Shown here piece by piece: positions 40,363-51,838 of a stretch of 64,000 nt of DNA; position 1 is the first letter of the stretch, and every line of letters starts with the position of its first letter. The stretch spans positions 2,976,001 through 3,040,000 of the forward strand of contig NZ_CP087968.1 in NCBI RefSeq assembly GCF_024703895.1, in the 5' to 3' direction. The notes under the pieces are model-generated. The model did not search any database and was not told where the DNA came from. It saw only the letters and a program-made list of their open reading frames with translations. The position numbers and the translations under genes are program-made. The DNA is from Nocardioides sp. B-3. Lineage in GTDB: Bacteria; Actinomycetota; Actinomycetes; Propionibacteriales; Nocardioidaceae.

Positions 40363-41797
40363 TCAGCGCTGGGCGCGGACCACAGTCGCCGTCAGGCCGA
40401 ACCGCTGGGCGTCGTCGCGCGGGACGCCCTGACAGGCGAACTGCGTGCGCTCCCCGCAGTCGTAGCGGGTAGACGCGTTGGCCAGCACGACCACCACGCG
40501 ACGAACCCGGGAGCCGGCGAACTTCACGACGCGGCTGCCCTCGCCGCGCTTCAGCCTGATCGGCAGGTTCGCGACCTTGCCGGACGTCATGAAGACCTGT
40601 GCAGAAGCCGCGGCTCCGCTGCCGCGCGTCGCCGACACGGACACGCGCAGCTTCGCTGCCCCGCGCAGGGAAGCGCGCGGTCGGAAGGCGATCGCCCGCG
40701 ACGTCAGATGCGGTACGCCGATGCGCCGGTCACGCCGGGACGAGTGACGTGGCCCCCGTGCGGACCGAGTCGTCGAGCTTCGCCGCACGGTAGGCGCTGC
40801 CCTCGTCGTAGCCACGGTGGGGGCTGAGATTGGCGCGCACGAAGGCCGCATACACCGACGAGAACGTGCCGCCCCGGCTCTCGACGAAGTGGCGCACGGC
40901 CTCGATCGAGAAGTCGTCGCGACGGCCCGGTCCCGCGTCGGCGCGGTCCCAGATCTGCCGGATCGCGTCGACGCCGTACCGCTGCTCGAGGAACTGGAAG
41001 AAGATCCAGTTGCCGTAGATGCCGAGGTCCGCGGCGGCGTGGTCGAGGGGGACGGTGCGGCGCCCGAGCTGGCCGGCGGAAAGATATTGCCGGTTGTCGT
41101 CGACGTCGTCGGCGACCTGCTCCTCCATCCGGGTGGCGCTCGACTCGAGGAACCAGCGGTCCTCATGCACGTCCATGCCGAACTGCACCGCGTGGAAGAG
41201 CTCGTGGGCCGCGGTGACCCGCAGGCTCTCGTCGGCCGGCATCGGGAAGCCGGCGAAGTCGTTGTCGAAGACGCAGTAGGACGACGCGTGGCCGGGGGCG
41301 CCCAGCACCGGCGCCTCCGGTGCGCAGTAGCCGTAGAGCCCGGCGCGACCGATGTCGGCGAGGTAGACGTCGAACTGGGCCGAGTCGCCGCGCCCGGAGT
41401 CCGACGGGACGCCGGGGTAGCCCAGCTCCGCCATCCGGGTGAGCGCGAGCTCGGTGACGTCCGGGTTGCGGCGCACCCAGTCAGGCGTCACGCCGTCCGA
41501 CGCGGCCAGCGGGGGAGCGTCGGACGTGGTGGTGACGTAGTGCAGGCACACGGCCGCGCCGCACACCCCGGGGCGCGGGGCGGCGGGGTCCCAGAAGAAC
41601 TCGCCCGAGCCGTCGGCGGGATCGGAAGGGCGGGCTGACACGGCGGAGCCGCGGGCCGAGAACGCGTCCCGGGCGACATATGCGTCCCGCAGGTCGAGCG
41701 TGTGGTCGCGGGACAGGGGCGGGACGTCCGCGACGGACTGCGTGGACGGCAGCACCGCCGCCACGAGGGCCAGCGCCGGGCCGGCGACCCTTCTCAC
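40363..41797 (-). CDS. Secreted HExxH putative metalloprotease (paralogue B), frameshifted
   Basis: About 478 aa. GTG 41797 yields VRRVAGPALALVAAVLPSTQSVA as signal peptide. Catalytic segment TAAHELFHAVQFGMDVHEDRWFLESSATRMEEQVAD near residue 200, then LGIYGNWIFFQFLEQRYG as in paralogue A. An extra base near 40735 shifts the end to SRAIAFRPRASLRG...STRYDCGERTQFACQG, matching the C-terminal domain of paralogue A including both cysteines. Starts within the stop of the cytidylyltransferase gene. Confidence 0.8.
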
Positions 41798-42192
41798 TAC
41801 ATGTCCGCGATGTGTTCGATGATCGCGGTCGTGGAGATCGCCGGAGTGCGGGGGAGGTAGACGACCTCGCACACGTCGGCGTACTCATCGAACTTGCCGG
41901 CCCAGTCGTCGCCCATCACCAGCACGTCGGCGCCGTGCGTGACCGAGTAGTCGCGCTTGGCCTCGAGGCTCTCCTCGACGAAGACCTCGTCGACGACGCG
42001 CAGCGCGGACACGATCGCCAGCCGCTCGCCCCGGCTGAAGACGGGGGCGCGCCCCTTCTTCCTGATGTTGAGGGCATCGGCGGAGACGCCCACGACCAGC
42101 CGGTCGCCGAGCGCCGCCGCGCGTTCGAGCACCCGCAGGTGGCCGACGTGGAAGACGTCGAAGGTTCCGAAGGTGACGATGGTGCGCGACAT
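41797..42192 (-). CDS. tagD: Cytidylyltransferase (glycerol-3-phosphate cytidylyltransferase-like)
   Basis: 131 aa, intact. TFGTFDVFHVGHLRVLERAAALGDRLVVGVS contains the HxGH nucleotide-binding motif; KRDYSVTHGADVLVMGDDWAGKFDEY and the terminal YLPRTPAISTTAIIEHI contain the RTxxISTT signature of the TagD/TarD class. Such enzymes make CDP-glycerol or CDP-activated polyols for wall teichoic acids. No teichoic acid genes are adjacent, so the exact product is inferred. Confidence 0.88.
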   Translation of the reverse strand: MSRTIVTFGTFDVFHVGHLRVLERAAALGDRLVVGVSADALNIRKKGRAPVFSRGERLAIVSALRVVDEVFVEESLEAKRDYSVTHGADVLVMGDDWAGKFDEYADVCEVVYLPRTPAISTTAIIEHIADM

Positions 42193-42230
42193 GCGCGAAA
42201 CAGTATCGGGCCGCCTGAGAGGATCTCCGC

Positions 42231-43505
42231 GTGTCCATCACCGCACCCATCTCGATCATCACGCCCGACCCGGGGGCCGACGAGGCGCGCCGTCGCGGAC
42301 TGCGCCAGATGCGGACGGTCGCGGTCTCCCTGCTCGTGCTGGCCGCCATCGTGTACGTCGCCACGCTGGGCCGCGACGGGGCGTGGGGGTTCGTCAATGC
42401 CGGCGCCGAGGCGTCGATGGTCGGCGCCATCGCCGACTGGTTCGCGGTGACCGCGCTCTTCAAGCACCCGCTCGGCCTGCCGATCCCGCACACCGCCCTG
42501 ATCCCCAAGCGCAAGGACGAGCTCGGCAAGGGGCTGGAGGAGTTCGTGGGGGAGAACTTCCTCCGGGGAGGACATCATCCGCGACCGCACCGGCGCCGCG
42601 CAGATCTCGGCGCGGGTTGGAGACTGGCTCTCCGACCCGGCCAACGCCCGGCGCGTGGTCGACGAGGTGTCCGACGTCGCCGCCATCGCGCTCGACAAGA
42701 TCCGCGACGACCACATCGCCGACCTCGTCAACGACGCCTTCGTGCCGCGCTTCCGCGAGGAGCCGATCTCGCCGATCCTCGGCAGCCCGGTCACCGAAGC
42801 GGTCCGCGACGACCTGCACCACGGCGTCATCGACCTCGCCCTCGAGGAGCTGCACCGCTGGCTGGTGCACAACGGCGAGACCTTCACCGACGTGCTCAGC
42901 GAGCGCGCCCCGTGGTGGGCGCCGCCGCGGCTCAACGAGGCCGTCACCCAGCGCCTCCACCTCGAGGCGATCCGCTGGATCGCCGACATCCGCGACAACC
43001 CCGACCACCACGCCCGCGACGCGATCGACTCGATGCTCAGCCAGCTCGGCCGGGACCTGCTGACCAACCCGCAGACGCAGGAGCGCGCCGAGCGGTTCAA
43101 GGAGCGGCTGCTCGACCACCCGCAGGTCGTCACCACCGCCATCTCGCTGTGGAAGGCGATGCGCTCCGCCCTGCTGAGCTCGGTCCGCGACCCGCACGGG
43201 GCCGTGCGGCAGCGGATGCTCCTCGAGCTCAGCGCCTTCGCCGAGCGACTGCGCACCGACGCCCCACTGCGCGACAAGCTGGACAAGACGGCGGCCGACG
43301 TCGCCGTCTTCGCCGTCTCTCGCGGTACGGCGCCGAGCTGACCGCCGTCATCACCCACACCATCGAGCGATGGGACGGCAAGGAGGCCGCGCGCCGGATC
43401 GAGCTGCACGTGGGCCGCGACCTGCAGTTCATCCGGATCAACGGCACGATCGTCGGCGGACTCGTGGGCGTGCTGATCCACGCGATCAGCCTGCTGGTTC
43501 ACTGA
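42231..43505 (+). CDS. DUF445 family membrane-associated protein, frameshifted
   Basis: About 424 aa. N-terminal helix VAVSLLVLAAIVYVATLG followed by the family motif GAIADWFAVTALFKHPLGLPIPHTALIP, and a C-terminal membrane segment GTIVGGLVGVLIHAISLLV. The middle is long helical. An extra G near 42570 breaks NFL/REDIIRDR and another near 43310 precedes YGAELTAVITHTIERW. Function unknown; the family is common in Actinobacteria and Firmicutes. Confidence 0.87.
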   Translation: MSITAPISIITPDPGADEARRRGLRQMRTVAVSLLVLAAIVYVATLGRDGAWGFVNAGAEASMVGAIADWFAVTALFKHPLGLPIPHTALIPKRKDELGKGLEEFVGENFLRGGHHPRPHRRRADLGAGWRLALRPGQRPARGRRGVRRRRHRARQDPRRPHRRPRQRRLRAALPRGADLADPRQPGHRSGPRRPAPRRHRPRPRGAAPLAGAQRRDLHRRAQRARPVVGAAAAQRGRHPAPPPRGDPLDRRHPRQPRPPRPRRDRLDAQPARPGPADQPADAGARRAVQGAAARPPAGRHHRHLAVEGDALRPAELGPRPARGRAAADAPRAQRLRRATAHRRPTARQAGQDGGRRRRLRRLSRYGAELTAVITHTIERWDGKEAARRIELHVGRDLQFIRINGTIVGGLVGVLIHAISLLVH

Positions 43506-43507
43506 CC

Positions 43508-43580
43508 CCATGAGCGAGCGAAGCGAGCGAGTCAATCAGCACTGTGCGTCCTGTGCCTCGTGCGCGCACGGAGCGAAGCG
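43508..43580. repeat. GAGCGAAGCGAG-type repeat in the intergenic gap
   Basis: ATGAGCGAGCGAAGCGAGCGAG (43510 on) and GGAGCGAAGCGAG (43570-43582) flank a short unique stretch between DUF445 and the S4 gene. The repeat is palindrome-like (CGCTCGCTTCGCTCGCTC in reverse) and of a type frequently seen in actinobacterial genomes. Confidence 0.5.
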
Positions 43581-43589
43581 AGTACACGC

Positions 43590-43860
43590 ATGAGCTCTGA
43601 TGCGGTGGACGTGCCCATCAAGGACGAGAAGATCCGCCTCGGGCAGTTCCTCAAGCTCGCCAACCTGATCGACTCCGGCTCCGACGCCAAGCCGCTGCTG
43701 GCCGACGGCCGGTGAGCGTCAACGGCGAGGTGGAGACCCGGAGGGGCGCCAGCTCGTCGCGGGCGACGTGGTGACGCTGGCCGGACAGTCGGCCAGAGTC
43801 GCGTCAGGGGACGCCGAGATCGACGTCCCCCCGGTAGCGCTCGGTCGACCGGTCAGCTGA
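43590..43860 (+). CDS. RNA-binding S4 domain protein, frameshifted
   Basis: About 90 aa. IRLGQFLKLANLIDSGSDAKPLLADG then VSVNGEVETRRG and VAGDVVTLAGQSARVA form a minimal S4 domain of the YaaA/YbcJ kind. Slips near 43711 and 43742. ATG at 43590. These proteins bind rRNA or tRNA; role here not known. Overlaps the convergent FKBP gene by eight bases. Confidence 0.85.
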
Positions 43861-44222
43861 CCTTGAGCAGGTCGACGACGAAGATCAGCGTCTCGCCGGG
43901 CTTGATGGCGCCGCCGGCTCCGCGGTCGCCGTACCCCGGGTGCGGGGGATGACGAGGCGACGACGGCCGCCGACCTTCATGCCCTGCACGCCGGTGTCCC
44001 AGCCCCGGATGACTCGGCCGATGCCGAGGCGGAAGTTGAGCGCGTCGCCACGGTTGTAGGACGCGTCGAACTCCTCGCCCGTCGAGTGGGCGACACCGAC
44101 GTAGTGGACCGACACGGTCGATCCGGCGGTTGCCTCCCGCGCCGTCACCCTCGATGAGGTCGGTGACCTCCCGGGTCGGCGGGAGCGTCTCCCATGTGCG
44201 GGTCGACGTCGGGCTTCTGCAT
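43853..44222 (-). CDS. FKBP-type peptidyl-prolyl isomerase, frameshifted
   Basis: About 123 aa. REATAGSTVSVHYVGVAHSTGEEFDASYNRGDALNFRLGIGRVIRGWDTGVQGMKVGGRRRLVIP is a typical FKBP core. Slips near 44145 and 43930-43945 break both ends; the last frame ends LIFVVDLLKVS at 43853. No signal peptide, so cytoplasmic. ATG 44222 gives MQKPDVDPHMG. Confidence 0.9.
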
Positions 44223-44233
44223 GGTGAGGCCTT

Positions 44234-44665
44234 TCAGGTCTGGTGGACGTAGTTGTCCAGCTGGTCGCGCTCGAACTCGAGCTCGCCGATGCGATTCTTC
44301 ACCACGTCGCCGATGCTGATGATGCCGGTCAGCTTGCCGTCGGTCAGGACGGGCACGTGCCGGATGCGGTGCTCGGTCATCACCTGCATGAGCTCGGTCA
44401 GCGCCTCGCTGCCCTCGCAGGTGCGCACGGTGGTGGTCATGATCTCGCTGACGAGCGCGTCGAGGATGTCGCTGCGCTCGTGCAGGCGGCGTACGACGTC
44501 ACGCTCGCTGACGATCCCGTCGACGGTCTCGCCGTCGACGCTGACGATGAGGGCGCCGACGTTGTGCTCGGCGAGCAAGGTGACCAGCTCCCGCACGCTG
44601 GCCTCAGGGCTGATGGTGATGACGTCGTGGCTCGACTTGGCCTTGATCACGTCGTTGATGCGCAT
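44234..44665 (-). CDS. Two-CBS-domain protein
   Basis: 143 aa, intact. Tandem CBS modules: VITISPEASVRELVTLLAEHNVGALIVSVDGETVDGIVSERDVVRRL and TCEGSEALTELMQVMTEHRIRHVPVLTDGKLTGIISIGDVVKNRI. Such stand-alone pairs sense adenine nucleotides. No partner protein is evident in the context. Lies 12 nt upstream of the FKBP gene on the same strand. Confidence 0.92.
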   Translation of the reverse strand: MRINDVIKAKSSHDVITISPEASVRELVTLLAEHNVGALIVSVDGETVDGIVSERDVVRRLHERSDILDALVSEIMTTTVRTCEGSEALTELMQVMTEHRIRHVPVLTDGKLTGIISIGDVVKNRIGELEFERDQLDNYVHQT

Positions 44666-44698
44666 GGCTACCTCCGCGGGTGGTGTGTCACAGCCACG

Positions 44699-45599
44699 CT
44701 AGTCATTTGCGTCGCTGGGCGACAGGGGCGATCTCGCGCGCAGGTCGTGCACCGAACCCGCACCGCTCGGGCGCGAGTCCGGGTCGTCCGCGTCGTGCGG
44801 CATCGAGCCGAGGAAAGACAGGGCCGCGTCGTGCAGGTGGCCGTTGGAGGCGATCGCGTTGCCGCCGTAGGGACCGTCGGTCCCGTCCGGGGCCGTGAAC
44901 CGGCCGCCGGCCTCGCGCACGATCACGTCGAGCGCGGCCATGTCGTAGAGCTCGAGCTCGGGCTCCGCCGCCGGGTCGACCGTGCCCTCGGCCGGGAGCA
45001 TGTAGGACCAGAAGTCGCCGTACGCCCGGGTGCGCCAGCAACGGCGGGTGAGCGAGACGAAGTCCCGGAGCCGGTCGCGCTGGTCCCAGCCGGACAGCGA
45101 GCTGTAGGACAGGGATGCGTCCTCCAAGCGCCGCACGTCGGAGACCTCGCACTTCGTGGCCTTCATCAGCGACCGGCCGGTCCAGGCGCCGCCGCCCTTC
45201 ACCGCCCACCAGCGTCGTTGCAGCGCGGGGGCCGACACGACGCCCATGACGACCTCGCCGTCGACCGCGAGCGCGATCAGCGTGGCCCAGACGGGGACAC
45301 CGCGGACGAAGTTCTTGGTGCCGTCGATCGGGTCGATGATCCACTGGCGCTGGCTGTGGCCGGTGGAGCCGGTCTCCTCGCCGAGCACCGCGTCCCGGGA
45401 CCGGGCCCGCGAGAGCGTACGGCGGATGCCCTCCTCCACCGCCCGGGTCGGCGTCCGTCACGGGACTCAGGTCGGGCTTGCTCATCACGTGCAGGTCGAG
45501 CGCCTTGAACCGCGACATCGTCAGCGAGTCGGCGTCGTCAGCCAGCACGTGCGCGAGGCGCAGGTCATCGGTGTAGTCGGTGGGGCCGGTGATGGGCAT
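44699..45599 (-). CDS. hisN: Inositol-monophosphatase family phosphatase, probable histidinol-phosphatase HisN, frameshifted
   Basis: About 299 aa Mg-dependent phosphatase. N-terminus [31 protein letters not shown] and [16 protein letters not shown]; one extra base near 45447 shifts into EEGIRRTLS, then [29 protein letters not shown] (metal ligands DPIDGT) and [15 protein letters not shown]. The sequence style is of the actinobacterial HisN group; fructose-bisphosphatase-like or other IMP-type activities cannot be ruled out. Confidence 0.82.
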
Positions 45600-45641
45600 G
45601 GTCCACAGGCTATTCCCAGTGTTCGGGTCTAGCGTGCTCCC

Positions 45642-46111
45642 ATGGAGATCAACGGTGTTCCCCTGCACCCGCTGGTGGTGCACGCGGTCGTCATCTTCGG
45701 CCCGCTCGCAGCGCTGACCGGGCTCGCCTACGCCTTCGTCCCGGCGTGGCGATGGCTGCTGCGCTGGCCGCTCGTCGCACTGTCGCTCGTCGTCGCCGCC
45801 ACCGCGATCGTCGCCGTCGCGGCCGGCGAGTCGCTGCTCGACTCCCGCCCGGAGCTGGAGCCGCTGGTCGCCGACCACGAGGAGCGGGGCCGGCTGCTGC
45901 GCATCTGGGCGGCGACGTTCGTCGTCGACGCGGCCCCTCGCCGCCCGGGCACTGGGCGGTCCGTCCGCCCCGGCCTCGGGTCGGGGTGCGCGTGAGTCGC
46001 GTGGCGTCATCGGCTGGCTCGCGATGGCGCTGCTCGTCGTCGGCCTCGATCGGCCTGTTGGTGCTGGTCTTCCCGGCCGGCGACTCCGGCGCGCGGGCTG
46101 TTTGGGGCTAG
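45642..46111 (+). CDS. DUF2231 membrane protein, frameshifted
   Basis: About 155 aa. [32 protein letters not shown] has the family motif LHPxxVHxxV, followed by membrane segments [20 protein letters not shown] and, after slips near 45938 and 46048, [12 protein letters not shown] and [24 protein letters not shown] end. Four helices expected. Function unknown. The family is often found with heme- or redox-related membrane proteins, but nothing supports that here. Confidence 0.82.
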
Positions 46112-46174
46112 CCGCGTCGGCCCAGTGCGCCGGCATCCCGGCGTGCGCGCCCAGTCTTTCGCCAGCCTCCTCGC

Positions 46175-46230
46175 GCTACCGAACAGTCAGGGGCCTCTGA
46201 TCGGGCGGAACCCCCTGACTGTTCGGTAGC
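46175..46230. repeat. Perfect 19-bp inverted repeat
   Basis: GCTACCGAACAGTCAGGGG (46175-46193) and CCCCTGACTGTTCGGTAGC (46212-46230) are exact inverse copies separated by 18 nt. Located in the gap between DUF2231 and rsgA, which are convergent, so it could terminate both, though no U tract follows. Confidence 0.8.
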
Positions 46231-46305
46231 GGGCCGGGTGAGGCTGTCGCCGTACGACCTGTCGACCCAGCCCAGCGTGGGCACCCATCAGGCGAGTCCT
46301 GCACC

Positions 46306-46376
46306 TGTCAGGGGTTTCAACACCTGACACGTGAGGAAGTCCCCGGATATCCGGGGACTTCACCACATGTCAGGGA
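46306..46376. repeat. Nested palindromes sharing the TGTCAGG motif
   Basis: A perfect 24-bp palindrome at 46337-46360 with half-site AAGTCCCCGGAT is flanked by CCTGACACGTG (46323-46333) and CACATGTCAGG (about 46363-46373), themselves near-inverse. A further TGTCAGG at 46306-46312 pairs with CCTGACA at 46323-46329, so alternative hairpins are possible. Confidence 0.7.
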
Positions 46377-46389
46377 ACTTCTACGACGA

Positions 46390-47383
46390 TCAGTACTCCG
46401 CCGCGCCCTCACGCGCGGAGAGCAGCCGCCGGAACGACTCGACCCGGTCGGGGTCTGCCTCGCCGGCCTCGACCGCGACGTCGAGGCCGCACTCGGGCTC
46501 GCCGGTGCCGTGGGAGCAGCCGCGTGGGCAGTCCTCGGTCATCTCCTCGAGGTCGGGGAAGGCGCTGATCAGGTCTTCCGGCTGCACGTGCGCGAGCCCG
46601 AAGGAGCGGATGCCGGGGGTGTCGATGATCCAGCCGTCGCCGCCGGGGAGCTCCAGCATGTAGGCCGACGTCGACGTGTGCCGCCCGCGCCCGGTGACGG
46701 CGTTGACGATGCCGACGTCGCGGTTGGCGGTGGGGATCAGCGCGTTGACCAGCGTGGACTTGCCGACGCCCGAGTGGCCGACGAACACGCTGGTGCGCCC
46801 GCGCAACCGGTCGCGCACCTCGGCCGGGTCGCCGCCGCGCTCGGTCACTACCCACGGCACGCCCGGGGGAGCGGTAGGTCGACAGCAGCACCTCCGGGTC
46901 GGCGAGGTCGGCCTTGGTGAGGCACAGGAGCGGCGCCATACCGGCATCGAAGGCCGCGACCGGGGCGCGGTCGATCAGTCGGGGCCGGGGCTCGGGATCG
47001 GCCAGCGCGGTGACGACGACGAGCTGGTCGGCGTTGGAGACGATGACGCGCTCGACGGGGTCGTCGTCATCGGCTGTACGGCGAAGCGTGGTCGTGCGAG
47101 GGACGACCTCCACGATCCGTGCCAGCGAGCCGTCGACCCCGGACACGTCGCCGACGACGCGGACGCGGTCGCCCACGACGACGCCCTTGCGGCCCAGCGG
47201 ACGCGACTTCATCGCCATCACCGTGGTGCCGTCGATCAGCAGCGTGAACCGCCCTCGGTCGACCGTGACGACCACCCCGGACACGGCGTCGTCGTAGGTC
47301 GGGCGGTCCTTGGTGCGCGGGCGGGTGCGCCGACGGGGGCGCTCGTAGTGCTCCCGGTCGTGATCGGTGTAGCGGTTGGTCAC
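46390..47383 (-). CDS. rsgA: Ribosome small subunit-dependent GTPase RsgA, frameshifted
   Basis: About 331 aa circularly permuted GTPase in 30S subunit maturation. OB-fold region VVVGDRVRVVGDVSGVDGSLARIVEV, G4 LTKADLADPE, G1 VGHSGVGKSTLVNALIP, G2/GRGRHTSTSAYM, G3 IIDTPGIRSFGL and the C-terminal zinc motif CPRGCSHGTGEPECG. An extra G at 46864-46869 breaks the frame before VPWVVTERGGD. GTG start at 47383 overlaps the aroA stop. Confidence 0.94.
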
Positions 47384-48670
47384 TGGTCCACCCGAGTGAG
47401 CCCCACCAGGTCGGTCCAGGCCCCGGCGAAGTCGGGGAAGGTCTTGGAGGTCGTGGCGATGTTCTCCACGAGCACCCCGTCGACCGCCGAGCCGATGATC
47501 ACGCCGGCGTGCGCCATCCGGGTGGTCGGCATAGGTCCGGAAGGTGCCGCCGTGCAGGGGAGCGGGCCGGATCGAGAGCCCGTCGGCGTGCTCGGTGACG
47601 TCGGCGCCGAGGTTGCCGAGCTCCGCGGCGAGGGCGGCCGGGCGGTCGGTCTCGTGGTGGCGGATGTGGCCGACGCCGCGCAGGTGCGAGGGGAGTCGGC
47701 GAGGGCACACAGGGCCGCGATCGCGGGGGTGAGCTCGCCGATGTCGTGCAGGTCGATGTCGACGCCGTGGATCGCGCCGGTGCCGCGGACGGTCAGCCCG
47801 TCGTCGTCGAGCGTGACCGAACACCCCATCTGGGTGAGAACGTCCCTCAACGAATCGCCCGGCTGGGTCGTGGAGGCCGGCCAGTCGCGGATCGTGATGG
47901 CCCCGCCGGTCGTCGCGGCCAGCGCCACGAAGGGCGCCGCGTTGGACAGGTCGGGCTCGATCGACTCGTCGAGCGCCGCGATCGGGCCGGGCGCGACGGC
48001 CCAGCGGTTGACGTCGGCGTCGTCCACCTCGACCCCGCGCGCGGAGCATCGCGATCGTCATCTCGATGTGGGGGAGCGAGGGCACCGGCTTGCCGTCGTG
48101 CCGAACGTCGACGCCGGTGTCGTAGCGCGCGCCCGCCAGCAGCAGCGCCGAGATGAACTGCGACGACGCGCTCGCGTCGATCACCACCGTGCCGCCACGC
48201 ACCGAGCCGGTGCCGCGGACGGTGAACGGCAGCGAGCCACGGCCGCCGTCCTCGATGTCCACGCCCAGTCCGGCGAGCGCCGTCAGCACCTCACCGACGG
48301 GCCGCTGGCGCATGTGCGGGTCGCCGTCGAAGGCGATGGTGCCGCTCGACAGGCCGGCCACCGGCGGCACGAACCGCATCACCGTGCCGGCCGGGCCGCA
48401 GTCGACCGCCGCGTCCTCGGTCAGCAGGCCGGGCGAGATCCGCCAGTCGTCACCCTCGTCGCAGACGCCGACGCCCATCGCGGCCAGCCCGGCGACCATC
48501 AGCAGGGTGTCGCGCGATCGCAGCGGTCGGCGTACGACACTCGGGCCGTCGGCCAGTGCCGCGAGCACGAGCGCGCGGTTGGTCAGGGACTTGCTGCCGG
48601 GCAGCGAGACGACCCGCTCGACGGGCGTGGTCGGGCGTGGAGCCGGCCACGGGTCCGCAAGAGAGGTCAC
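47380..48670 (-). CDS. aroA: EPSP synthase (3-phosphoshikimate 1-carboxyvinyltransferase) AroA, frameshifted
   Basis: Sixth step of the shikimate pathway, about 430 aa. VSLPGSKSLTNRALVLAALADG at the substrate site, CGPAGTVMRFVPPVAGL, SASSQFISALLLAGARY, IEPDLSNAAPFVALAA and the C-terminal SKTFPDFAGAWTDL mark the family. Slips near 48043, 47698 and 47525. GTG start at 48670. Immediately followed by rsgA. No aroA-resistance-type substitutions can be judged with the frames broken. Confidence 0.94.
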
Positions 48671-48693
48671 GCGCGAACCCTATCGGTGGGAGA

Positions 48694-49225
48694 TCAGGTG
48701 AGCTGGGCCTTGGCCAGCCCGGCCTCACGGCGGGCGTCCTTGGCGAGCCGACGAGCCTCGCGCTTGACGTCGGTCGCGGCATGACGCGCGCGCCACGCCA
48801 CGCCGGGCTTGCCGTCGGTGTCGGCCCCGGCGATCAGCAGCCCGCCGAACATCGAGACGTTCTTGAAGAAGTGCACCTTCTGGTTGCCCTTGACCGCGGG
48901 GTCGGACTCCTCCCAGAACCGGTGCGCGGCCGCCGTGGTCGGCACCAGCGTTGCCGCCAGCACGGTGGACGCGAGCCGCGGCGCGTGGCCGGTCGCGAGC
49001 GCGACGCCGGCGAGGACCCGGACGCCGGCGTTGAGACGGACCCGGGGTCGCGGCGTCGGTCGGGATCGGCGCCTGCGGAGCCACCCGCTTCACCATCGGC
49101 ACGACCTTGTCGGTGATCGGCTGGGCCGTGCCGGCGAGTCGGCCGGCGTTCTTGAAGGCGTTGATGCCGCCCACGACGAACATCGAGGCCAGCATCGGAC
49201 GGGCGATCAGTCTGGTGACGGTCAT
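48694..49225 (-). CDS. DoxX family membrane protein, frameshifted
   Basis: About 177 aa. MTVTRLIARPMLASMFVVGGINAFKNAGRLAG at the N-terminus and VHFFKNVSMFGGLLIAGADTDGKPG near the C-terminus are typical DoxX helices; the lysine/arginine-rich tail DVKREARRLAKDARREAG follows. One indel near 49050. Twenty-three bases upstream of aroA on the same strand. Confidence 0.82.
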
Positions 49226-49272
49226 GACTCCTTCCTACACGACGAGGGGGAGGACGAGTCCACCCTTGCGTG

Positions 49273-50930
<1,658 letters not shown>

Positions 50931-51105
50931 GGGGCATCTCGACGTTCGTCGTGGGGGAAGCGTCAGTGGAGTCACTGTAGGACCGGATCGGCCCCGTGAG
51001 TCGGGATTGACGTGAGTTGGCTCACAAGATTTTGCCATGTCTCGGCGTCATGGCCTCACGGTGACCACGTTTCACGCCGAGGGACCACTCGATCGAGGAG
51101 CAGAT

Positions 51106-51819
51106 GTGGCCAGATTCGCGATGCTGGGAAGGCGCCCGACGGCTCGGTCGGCCTACCCGAGCGGCTTCGAGGCGGTCGGCGAGGCGCTGGCCTCGGGACA
51201 CGACCCCGCCGAGGCCTGTGCGGTCGCCGGGCGCGAGCTGGCCGTCGACGGCATCTCCGTGGCGGAGGCGCTCACCGACCTGCGCGCCACGTGGCTCCGT
51301 GTGCGCGGCACCGATCCGCCGTACGCCGCTCTGTCGGCCCTCGTCGTCGCTCCGGGACCGACTCCACGCTGGCCTACCTCCACCACCTGTCCTGCGAGGA
51401 CCCGATGACCGGCCCTGGCCAGCCTCGGGCACGTGCGCGGGCGGATCTCCGAGCTCTACCTGCAGACCGACGCGGTCCGGGACCAGTGGGCCGCGGTCGT
51501 GGTCGAGCTGCCCGCGCCCGCCGTGCACGCCGCCGACGACTGCACCGTCGGCGAACGGCTGGTCCACTCGATGCGACTCGTGCGGGCAGCCCGGGCGGTG
51601 CGCACCGTCTTCGTGCACGGCGAGACGATCGGGCGGGCCGGCAACCGACGGATCCCGGCGATCGTGGAGCGAGACGACAGACTGGGGGACCGGGTCGGGC
51701 TGCTGCACCGGTTGCTCGACGACTCCGGTCCCGAGGCGCCCGCTCCGCGCGTGTGGGTCGAGGGACTGCCCGCCACGGACCACGCGGCGGAGCTGCTGCT
51801 CGACGAGCTCGCGCGCTGA
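51106..51819 (+). CDS. Degenerate GGDEF-like protein, frameshifted, uncertain
   Basis: About 238 aa. GTG 51106 follows GAGGAG with good spacing. An N-terminal helical region (PSGFEAVGEALASGHDPAEACAVAGRELAVDGISVAEALTDLRATWLRVRG) precedes SCEDPMTGLASLGHVRGRISELY, which resembles the DPLTGLxNR entry of GGDEF domains, but the GGDEF signature itself is replaced (IGRAGNRRIPAIVERDDRLGDR). Slips near 51350 and 51408. It may be a catalytically dead nucleotide-binding sensor. Divergent from the sigma fusion gene. Confidence 0.5.
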
Positions 51820-51838
51820 CCTCACTAGGCTGGACCAC

